Shown here in pieces: positions 53,372 through 59,808 of a stretch of 64,000 nucleotides of DNA; position 1 is the stretch's first letter, and the number at the start of each line of letters is the position of its first letter. The stretch lies in NCBI GenBank assembly GCA_902774055.1, contig CACYGX010000015.1, forward strand, positions 1-64,000. Direction: 5' to 3'. Source of the DNA: an uncultured Bacteroidales bacterium (GTDB lineage Bacteria; Bacteroidota; Bacteroidia; Bacteroidales; Muribaculaceae). The notes under the pieces were generated by a model, which worked only from the letters and a program-made list of their open reading frames with translations, made no database searches and was not told the origin of the DNA. Position numbers and translations under genes: made by a program.

Positions 53372-53430
53372 GTAGGGCCTCGCCAGCCACCGCATCGCAG
53401 GCCAGCGGCCACGCCAAGGCGAGACCCTAC
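53372..53430. repeat. Dispersed palindromic repeat (copy 2) with inverted partner
   Basis: AGCGGCCACGCC plus AAGGCGAGACCCTAC (53404-53430) is the near-identical copy of 8604-8630. Here an inverted copy of the end, GTAGGGCCTCGCC (53372-53384), lies 20 bases upstream, so the whole could form a long hairpin. It sits in the 386-base gap between the second sugar-kinase gene and hsp20, which otherwise holds AT-rich sequence, the hsp20 terminator and a short GT run (53517-53531). Confidence 0.6.
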
Positions 53431-53477
53431 GCAACGCTCCATCCATAGCATTGTGGCATTTTCAGTGGGCAACAATG

Positions 53478-53507
53478 CAAAAAACACCCGCAGGTTGTGC
53501 GGGTGTT
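53478..53507 (-). terminator. Intrinsic terminator behind the Hsp20 gene
   Basis: Perfect stem AACACCCGCA (53483-53492) / TGCGGGTGTT (53498-53507) with loop GGTTG; on the minus strand it is followed by TTTTTTGC. It follows the hsp20 stop (53566) by about 59 bases. Confidence 0.85.
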
Positions 53508-53565
53508 CGATTCGCTGTGTGTGTGTGTGTCTATTTGCGAATTAGACCCGTCTGGTCCATGGGCG

Positions 53566-54018
53566 TCATGCGATGTCAATGACGCGGTCCATCTTCTTCT
53601 CGGGCTCGAGAGCGAGCTTGGGGAGTTCGATGCTCAGAATGCCATCCTCGACCTTGGCGCTGATGTGCTCCTTGTCCACCTCGTCGGGCAGGATGTAGGT
53701 CTGCTCATAGTTCGTGTAAGAGAACTCGCGGCGAACGTAGTGGTACTTCTCGCACTCCTCCTTGCATGACTTGTCCTCATGCTCGGTCTTGCTCTCGATC
53801 TTGACAACCAGGTTGCCCTCGTTGTTGATATTGACCTTGCAGAACTCCTTCTTCAGGCCCGGAGCGGCAACCTCCATGGTGAAAGCTTTATCGCTCTCCT
53901 TGACGTTGACAGCGGGAGCTGTGGCCACATGGCGCGGGGTCCAATCCATGTCAAACAGGTCATTAAATGCGGTGTCTAACCAGTTGTTGCGGTTGTTGCG
54001 AATTACGGGAAAATACAT
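53566..54018 (-). CDS. Hsp20/alpha-crystallin small heat-shock protein
   Basis: The 150-residue cytoplasmic chaperone binds unfolding proteins without ATP. It has the alpha-crystallin domain: VNVKESDKAFTMEVAAPGLK, FCKVNINNEGNLVVKIESKT, FSYTNYEQTYILPDEVDKEH and GILSIELPKL, and ends KKMDRVIDIA. The N-terminus MYFPVIRNNRNNWLDTAFND is typical of Bacteroidales members. It starts with a strong AGGAGGT ribosome site, rare in this phylum, and has its own terminator. No other chaperone genes are close. Confidence 0.95.
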   Translation of the reverse strand: MYFPVIRNNRNNWLDTAFNDLFDMDWTPRHVATAPAVNVKESDKAFTMEVAAPGLKKEFCKVNINNEGNLVVKIESKTEHEDKSCKEECEKYHYVRREFSYTNYEQTYILPDEVDKEHISAKVEDGILSIELPKLALEPEKKMDRVIDIA

Positions 54019-54025
54019 AATCTTT

Positions 54026-54032
54026 ACCTCCT
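54026..54032 (-). promoter_or_regulatory. Strong Shine-Dalgarno site of hsp20
   Basis: AGGAGGT on the minus strand, 7 bases before the ATG at 54018. Other genes in the window lack comparable sites, so translation of this stress gene may be set unusually high. The rest of the gap to 54200 shows no gene or further motif that I can support. Confidence 0.7.
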
Positions 54033-54200
54033 AATTTTTTGTTATTTTGTTTTATGAGTCTTTAAAAATTTCTTGTTTATTGCCCACTGGGCTTGCGCCC
54101 CGTTGACACTTCCCTAATTAGCAAACCTGATGCCAAAGCCCCAAAGTATAACTACTGTTAAAAATCAAAGACAGCCTGTCAGTTTTTTAGCAAAAATTAA

Positions 54201-54231
54201 ACAAGAAACTGACAAAATGTCAGTTTCTTGT
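54201..54231 (-). terminator. Terminator behind the type IX-sorted amidase gene
   Basis: Perfect 14-base stem ACAAGAAACTGACA (54201-54214) / TGTCAGTTTCTTGT (54218-54231), loop AAA, followed on the minus strand by TTTAATTTTTGC. It lies just beyond the 9-base tandem array. Confidence 0.8.
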
Positions 54232-54249
54232 TGTAAAAGGGGGGATTTT

Positions 54250-54348
54250 CTAGACATTCTAGAGGATCTAGAGGGTCTAGAAGATCTAGATAGTCTAGAG
54301 GGTCTAGAGGGTCTAGAGTTTCTAGAGAGTTTAGTGGGGCTAGAGTTT
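54250..54348. repeat. 9-base tandem array, CTAGANNNN x11
   Basis: Eleven consecutive 9-base units from 54250, nearly all CTAGA plus four variable bases (CTAGACATT, CTAGAGGAT, CTAGAGGGT, CTAGAAGAT, CTAGATAGT...). One unit is degenerate (TTAGTGGGG, 54331-54339). The stop codon TAG of the amidase gene is inside the last unit, and because 9 is a multiple of 3 the TAG recurs in frame behind it. Same unit as 42278-42331. Confidence 0.92.
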
Positions 54349-56781
54349 TACTTTCTGGGTCGCGGTGCGGCCGTTGATGTGGACGCGCACGAGGTAGACG
54401 CCACGTTCGACGTCGGCGACGTTCAGGCAGTTGCCTGCAGCAGCCTTGACGGTGCGGCCATTGATATCAATCAGTTCCATGCCCTGGATCCAGGTATCGG
54501 CACTGGCGACAATGTAGTCGCCCTCGCAGCAAACCTTCAGGCCCGCGATGGACACCTCGTCAATGCCACTACTGGACGACTTCCTGAGCAGGTTGTCGAA
54601 GCGGATGGTACCTTTCTTTACCAATAGTTCCATGCTGGGACTTGTGCTGGGACTTATATAGAAGCCGTTGAACTTGACATAATCTCCAAAGTAATCAGTT
54701 GTAGTCGGCACAATCTTCATATATCGCCAACCGTGGAAATCGATGGGCCCCAAGACCACCCCGCAGGAAGTCATCCCCGAGGAACCGTCATTATCATAGG
54801 AGAAATATGCTATGAGACAGTGGTTACTCATATCTCCCCAGACGTGGATACCCAGCGTGTCGCCTGGGTAGAATTTTATGTCCAATGTGTTCTTGGGGAG
54901 GATGAATACCGGTCCTGTATATTCGTTAAACTCGTAAGTCACCTGCATGGATTTGCTGCCAAACAACCTGTCGGTCGAGGCTGTCAGCTCGCTATTGTCA
55001 AGGCCCTCGGGATCGCTGTTATTATTGTAACTGTAGTAGTCATCGGCACTCTCAAAGGCTTCGACGACCTCCGCGCCGGGCTTGCTGACTCCAGCATCAA
55101 CGGCGGTGAAATTGATCACACGCTGGGCGGGCAGGTGTATACCGGCGGTGTCGGCGATATCCGCATCAAGTATCAACTGGTAATCCTTGCCCGGCTCAAG
55201 GTCCCTGACGAGCGGAAGACGGACAAAGCCGTAATCGTCACCCCTCTTGTTGTACTTGATGCTGCGCTTGTTCCAAGGCACCTCGGCACCCTCGCTGTCG
55301 AGCACACGCAGGCGCTGGAACAGGTTGTAGGAGTCGAGCAACGAATCGACACGCAACTCGACGATGGGCGTCTTGTAGTGCACAGGTGCACCCTCATAGG
55401 GGAACACGCCCAACTCGGCCAAGTGGTTGCGATGCTGGGTGTAGAACTGCATCGTGAAATCCTCGTCCATGGGCGTGCCGCCGCCATGCTCGGCGCTCTT
55501 TTTCAGGGTCAAGGTGTAGAGCGTATTCACATCAAAGGCATCGGTCGGGGTGAACACCAGTCGATAATAAGAATCCTCCCACTTGAAGGAGCCCTCCACG
55601 GGCGGATCAATCGTGAACGCTTCACAGGTTGTCAGGCTATCCATGTCCCAGTTGAAGGTCAGGTCAATCTGCTCGCTGCACTTGACGGCGGGGTCACCCT
55701 CATGCCACACAGGGCTATAATCCACCACCACGGGCGCGGTGTCGCGCACGCGCTTGAGGTAGAAATTCTGGTAGGTGGGCGCATTGGGCGCCACGGTGAC
55801 GGGGACACTTTGGCCGAAATGCGACGGCTCGCTGACCTCAACAGTATAGTTGCCCGGGGTGACATACTTGAACACATAGATGCCATTCCTCAACGTGTCG
55901 GTCACGCAGCGCTGCACCTCGTTGCCGCTCTCGTCGAGCAATCGAACTGTGGCGCCACCCAGGGGCATCAAGTTGTCGTCCCCGATAACAATAAACGGAG
56001 TGGAATTCTCCTGCAGGCGCTTGATGCGGTCGTCACGCACATTGCCCGTCACGACGCCCAGGTTGTAGTTGTCTAACCGGTTGAAGTACTTGTCGGCACC
56101 GAGCGAGATGTTCCAAGCCTCCATCCAGCAATAGTAAAAACTCAGCAGGCGGTAGGCCTCGGGGATATAATCGTGGAATGAGCCCTCGCTCAGGTTGGCG
56201 ACGGCGCGGTTGCCGCGCAGCACGCCATAGCCTTGTGTGCCCCACTCGGGACGGAAAGACCAGTCACCCCAAATCTGGTAATTGCTGGTCCACACGGTGC
56301 TTTGGTTGGCATACAGGTAGGGTTCCAGGTCAGCCGCCAGCACATCGGCATTGGCGACCTGGGGCGAACCCGTATAGCCACGGTAGAACACCATCGGGAA
56401 GTTGGCCACCGAAGAGGTTCCAGTGGCGTTGCTATGGATGGAGTAGAAGACGTCGGCACCGCTCTGATTGCACAGGGCGACGATGGTCGAGAGGTTCAAG
56501 TCGTCGGCCGTGGTGTTGGTCACACGCGATATGCTGGTCCTGTAGCCCTTCTTTTCAAGGATTTCTTTCAGGGCAAGGCCTTTTCTCAGGTTGGACTTGG
56601 ATTCCCAGGAACCCGCGCTGTCACCAAGAGTGAAGGGATAAATCACCATATTGCGGTCATCGCTGTCATAGCCACCATGACCGGGGTTGATATACACATG
56701 AGGCTGCTGGGCAGTAGCGACATTCACAGCAAAAACCGCCAGCAGAGCAGTCATCATCGAGTTGAGTAGTAACTTTTTCAT
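54340..56781 (-). CDS. Exported N-acetylmuramoyl-L-alanine amidase with type IX sorting tail
   Basis: The 813-residue protein has a signal peptide (about 1-25) and an Amidase_3 zinc domain right after it: VYINPGHGGYDSDDR (His), WESKSNLRKG (Glu), YSIHSNATG (His) and ANLSEGSFHDYIPEA (catalytic Glu). Middle domains are beta-sandwich types: a carboxypeptidase-regulatory-like domain (about 290-345), a Big_5-like domain (VKCSEQIDLTFNWDMDSLTT) and a carbohydrate-binding-like domain (about 600-730). The last 75 residues are a Por secretion tail (MELIDINGRTVKAAAG, GVYLVRVHINGRTATQKVKL), sending it through the type IX system to the surface. It follows a propeller gene by 15 bases. Confidence 0.9.
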   Translation of the reverse strand: MKKLLLNSMMTALLAVFAVNVATAQQPHVYINPGHGGYDSDDRNMVIYPFTLGDSAGSWESKSNLRKGLALKEILEKKGYRTSISRVTNTTADDLNLSTIVALCNQSGADVFYSIHSNATGTSSVANFPMVFYRGYTGSPQVANADVLAADLEPYLYANQSTVWTSNYQIWGDWSFRPEWGTQGYGVLRGNRAVANLSEGSFHDYIPEAYRLLSFYYCWMEAWNISLGADKYFNRLDNYNLGVVTGNVRDDRIKRLQENSTPFIVIGDDNLMPLGGATVRLLDESGNEVQRCVTDTLRNGIYVFKYVTPGNYTVEVSEPSHFGQSVPVTVAPNAPTYQNFYLKRVRDTAPVVVDYSPVWHEGDPAVKCSEQIDLTFNWDMDSLTTCEAFTIDPPVEGSFKWEDSYYRLVFTPTDAFDVNTLYTLTLKKSAEHGGGTPMDEDFTMQFYTQHRNHLAELGVFPYEGAPVHYKTPIVELRVDSLLDSYNLFQRLRVLDSEGAEVPWNKRSIKYNKRGDDYGFVRLPLVRDLEPGKDYQLILDADIADTAGIHLPAQRVINFTAVDAGVSKPGAEVVEAFESADDYYSYNNNSDPEGLDNSELTASTDRLFGSKSMQVTYEFNEYTGPVFILPKNTLDIKFYPGDTLGIHVWGDMSNHCLIAYFSYDNDGSSGMTSCGVVLGPIDFHGWRYMKIVPTTTDYFGDYVKFNGFYISPSTSPSMELLVKKGTIRFDNLLRKSSSSGIDEVSIAGLKVCCEGDYIVASADTWIQGMELIDINGRTVKAAAGNCLNVADVERGVYLVRVHINGRTATQKVKL

Positions 56782-56796
56782 GACGTCAAAACGGTT

Positions 56797-57639
56797 TTAC
56801 TGATAAATGTTGATTTTCATCTCATACAACAGGCCATCGATGGTCGTATAGACAATCTTGCCGCCGCCACAGGTGGGGTGCATCGCCATCGAGGCGGGAC
56901 GGGTCAATTCGGCCTTCCACGTTCCGTCGGCTTTGAGCAGCAGCAACTGTGACGAGGTGAACTGGTGGCCGTCGTCCTTGGCATTCTGAGCCACCAGGTA
57001 GTCGTTATTGTACCAGCAGGGCACCTCGTAGTTGCCCAACATCGCCAGCACCTGACCACGCAGGTCGATCACCACAATGCCCTTGCCAGCGGCAAAAAAC
57101 GCCACCCGCTTGCCATCGGGCGATAGCGAGGCCCACAGGTAGCCTGCCCACGAGTCCACAGGGCTGAAAACACGTTCCTGGCCGTCCACGGTGACATGGA
57201 CGCGGCTGCCCTCGGTCCAGGCTGCACTACCCTGCTCGGCAGGCTTGACACGCATTGCGCCATGACGCGTCGGGGTGACGACATCGACTTGACGGGTTGC
57301 AGCGTCAAAGCTTTGTCCCGTGCGATAGACCAGGTTGTCCTCCCCCACCCGCTGGGTGACGAAATACACCTTGCCGTCACTGCCGAAGCTCGCATCGTTT
57401 CCAGCCACAAAGTCCTCGGTGACCACGGTGGTGACATCATCAGCGAGGTCATACAGTTTCAAAGCCCCTTTCTCGGTACAGAACAGCAGGCGGTCGCCCG
57501 CACTGTTGAGCACAGGATAGAAGGCTGGCCCTTCAATCCCTTCGAGCAGTCGCCGTTGCGAGGTGATTTCCACCTCCTGGGCCACGGAGGGCAACACGAT
57601 GGCAACCAGGGCCGACAATAATGCTAATCTATTCATCAT
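56797..57639 (-). CDS. Exported TolB/WD40-like beta-propeller protein
   Basis: The 280-residue protein has a signal peptide (MMNRLALLSALVAIVLPSVA) and beta-propeller repeats: GDRLLFCTEKGALKLYDLAD, DGKVYFVTQRVGEDNLVYRT, GYLWASLSPDGKRVAFFAAG and VPCWYNNDYLVAQNA. It is a paralogue of the N-terminal half of the 639-residue protein just upstream, which has the same blades fused to an amidase. Here the propeller is followed by a separate amidase gene 15 bases on. It may bind the amidase or its substrate. Confidence 0.8.
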   Translation of the reverse strand: MMNRLALLSALVAIVLPSVAQEVEITSQRRLLEGIEGPAFYPVLNSAGDRLLFCTEKGALKLYDLADDVTTVVTEDFVAGNDASFGSDGKVYFVTQRVGEDNLVYRTGQSFDAATRQVDVVTPTRHGAMRVKPAEQGSAAWTEGSRVHVTVDGQERVFSPVDSWAGYLWASLSPDGKRVAFFAAGKGIVVIDLRGQVLAMLGNYEVPCWYNNDYLVAQNAKDDGHQFTSSQLLLLKADGTWKAELTRPASMAMHPTCGGGKIVYTTIDGLLYEMKINIYQ

Positions 57640-57665
57640 AATGCTATCATCTATTTGCTATTAAG

Positions 57666-59585
57666 TTATTTCTTCAAGGGTTTCTGATTCTTTTTCAGCG
57701 TCAGGTTCTTATAGGACGTCTGATTTTTCTTCACCTTGATTTTCACCGTTTGATACAGTTGCTCGTTGCCGTAGTACAGTTCCAGTTTGTACTTCTGCGG
57801 CATCAGGTTGGTGAACACAAACACGCCATTATCCAGGTCGTCAACGTTGTAAACGCGGCTGAGCGACCCACGATCGTTATACAATCGCAACATGGCTCCG
57901 TTGACGGTCAGTTGCCTGTCTTCGTTGAACATCTGCACCTCGTTGTCCTCACGGAAGATGTCGCGCCAGCGCACGGTACCGGCAAGGACGCCGTTCTGGA
58001 ATTTCTTGTTGCGCTTGAAGTACTCGTCGATGCCTAGCGACTGGTTCCAGGCCTCAAGCCAGCAGTAGTTGTTGTTCATGAGGCGCTCACGCTCGGGCAG
58101 ATAGTCATGGAAGGAGCCTTCGCTCAACATGCCCGGCAGTTTGTTGAAGCGCAGCACGCCCAGTCCCACCTTATAACCCCAGTCATAGAACGACCAGTCG
58201 CCATTGCTGCGTTCCTTGTCGGTCCACACGGCGAGTTCGTTCTTGACGGCATGTTTCATCACCAGTTCGCTCAATTTGAGGCTGCCCTCGACAACCGGTT
58301 TGCCGTCCCAGCCACGATACAGCCCCAGCGGGAAGTTGACGCGTCGCTCGACGCCCGTGGCATTGCTGTGGATTGCGAAGAAGATGTCGGCACCGCTGTT
58401 GGCTGCCAGGGCGACGATTTCAAACAGTTCCAAATCGTCCTCAGTATAGTTCGTCTTGCGCGAGATGGCGGTTTCATAGCCCTTGTTCTCGAGGATTTCC
58501 TTCAGGGCGAGGCCCTTGGTCAGGTTGGAGTTGGACTCATAGTAATGGATGGTGTCCTGGCGGCCGATGACCCACGTGGGCACGTGGCGGTCGTCACTGT
58601 CATGGCCACCGTGGCCCGGGTTGATGAACACTCGGGGCACATCCTTCTTGTTGACGGGATTCTTCACCTTCTCGGTCTTGCCCTTGCCGACGGCCATCGC
58701 AGGAGGCAGGACAGGAGCGATATCCAATTCCAGCTGCTTGACCTCGCCGCTATACAACAGCGAATAGACCACCTTGCCGCCAGCCGTCATGGGCTGCACG
58801 GCACGTTCACCACGAGGCGAGATGGGCTTGCACACCTCGCCATCGAGCGAGAGCAGCCAGACGCGCGAACCGTTGGCGCCGTTCATGGCGATGATGTAAT
58901 CGTTATTGTACCAGCAGGGCATGAGAAATTCGCCCAATTCAGTGATATATTCGCCGTTCAGGTCACAGACAAACAGGCCACGAGAAGCCGCCTCAAACAA
59001 GACCTTTGTGCCATCGGGCGACATCGATGCCCACAGGTAGCCGTTGCTGTCCTGCACAGGCTGCAACGCGCGGGTATTACCCGCCTCGTCAACCAGATAG
59101 AGCATATCGCCGCGCGTGTAGCAATAGGCGCCCACCTGCTTGGCATTGCGATAGACCTGACGCTCGCCGTTGATGACAACGCCACGGGCGGCATGCAAGG
59201 GCTGCACACGGCCATGCTGGGGCTTGAGAACCACCTGGTCCTTACCCGTCGCGGGGTCATAGCAGTGGCCCGTACGGTACAGCAGGCCGTTCTTCTTGCG
59301 CTGCTGGGTGACGTAATAGACCTTGCCATCCTGGGCCAGAATGGCGTCAAATCCGGGGTAGCCCTCGTTGGCCACCGTCTGTACGGTTCCCGTCGTGAGG
59401 TTCTTCAGCATCAGGCTGGTGCCCTCGGTGGGCGAATACAATAGCCACTGCCCGTCGGGGCTGATCTGCGGGAAAAAGCCGCAACTGTCCACCAGCGTCT
59501 GGGCACTGCCCTGCTTCACGCCCACGGCACCGCTTCCCAGCGCCCACAGGCACACTAACGCCATTACCATGTAGATTCTTTTCAT
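57666..59585 (-). CDS. Propeller-amidase fusion, exported N-acetylmuramoyl-L-alanine amidase
   Basis: The 639-residue protein has a signal peptide (MKRIYMVMALVCLWALGSGA), a propeller (about 25-300: DGQWLLYSPTEGTSLMLKNL, GYLWASMSPDGTKVLFEAAS, MPCWYNNDYIIAMNG), a Lys-rich linker, and an Amidase_3 domain (about 325-540): VFINPGHGGHDSDDRHVP, YESNSNLTKGLALKEILENK, FFAIHSNATGVERRV and MLSEGSFHDYLPERE give the zinc and catalytic residues. The C-terminus is a short beta domain without a type IX tail. It is the first gene of a three-gene set with 56797 and 54340. It splits stem peptides from wall MurNAc. Confidence 0.88.
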   Translation of the reverse strand: MKRIYMVMALVCLWALGSGAVGVKQGSAQTLVDSCGFFPQISPDGQWLLYSPTEGTSLMLKNLTTGTVQTVANEGYPGFDAILAQDGKVYYVTQQRKKNGLLYRTGHCYDPATGKDQVVLKPQHGRVQPLHAARGVVINGERQVYRNAKQVGAYCYTRGDMLYLVDEAGNTRALQPVQDSNGYLWASMSPDGTKVLFEAASRGLFVCDLNGEYITELGEFLMPCWYNNDYIIAMNGANGSRVWLLSLDGEVCKPISPRGERAVQPMTAGGKVVYSLLYSGEVKQLELDIAPVLPPAMAVGKGKTEKVKNPVNKKDVPRVFINPGHGGHDSDDRHVPTWVIGRQDTIHYYESNSNLTKGLALKEILENKGYETAISRKTNYTEDDLELFEIVALAANSGADIFFAIHSNATGVERRVNFPLGLYRGWDGKPVVEGSLKLSELVMKHAVKNELAVWTDKERSNGDWSFYDWGYKVGLGVLRFNKLPGMLSEGSFHDYLPERERLMNNNYCWLEAWNQSLGIDEYFKRNKKFQNGVLAGTVRWRDIFREDNEVQMFNEDRQLTVNGAMLRLYNDRGSLSRVYNVDDLDNGVFVFTNLMPQKYKLELYYGNEQLYQTVKIKVKKNQTSYKNLTLKKNQKPLKK

Positions 59586-59616
59586 ATTGCAATCGGTGAA
59601 TTGATTAAGATATCGG

Positions 59617-59624
59617 CAAAGATA
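59617..59624 (-). promoter_or_regulatory. Promoter -7 box of the propeller-amidase operon
   Basis: TATCTTTG on the minus strand, a full TAnnTTTG match, 32 bases before the ATG at 59585. The -33 region is weak. Confidence 0.6.
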
Positions 59625-59701
59625 ACCATTTTTCTCTAAATGAGTGGTGTTCTTCGTTTATTTGTGTCCATAAACAGCAGATTGCTGCACTCGCATCTAA
59701 C

Positions 59702-59741
59702 AAGGTGCCCACGGACCTTGAAATCAAGTCGTGGGCACCTT
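59702..59741 (-). terminator. Hairpin behind the leucine-rich-repeat gene
   Basis: Eleven-base stem AAGGTGCCCAC (59702-59712) / GTGGGCACCTT (59731-59741) with an inner CTTG-AAAT-CAAG. It lies 68 bases behind the stop at 59809. T-runs are short, so termination strength is uncertain. Confidence 0.55.
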
Positions 59742-59808
59742 TCACATGTCCAAGCATGATTGGAGTGAATTCACACATGAACGTCACCCCATCAAGAAGA
59801 TTATAAAA

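Noticed and set aside
53517-53531. GT dinucleotide run as a phase-variable switch
   Set aside because: It is short and lies behind the hsp20 stop, not in a promoter or coding region.
54733-56076. Long plus-strand open frame opposite the type IX-sorted amidase (and a similar one at 58107-59444)
   Set aside because: Low-complexity Val/Gly/His-rich translation typical of antisense frames in GC-rich Bacteroidales genes; the minus strand encodes clear enzymes.
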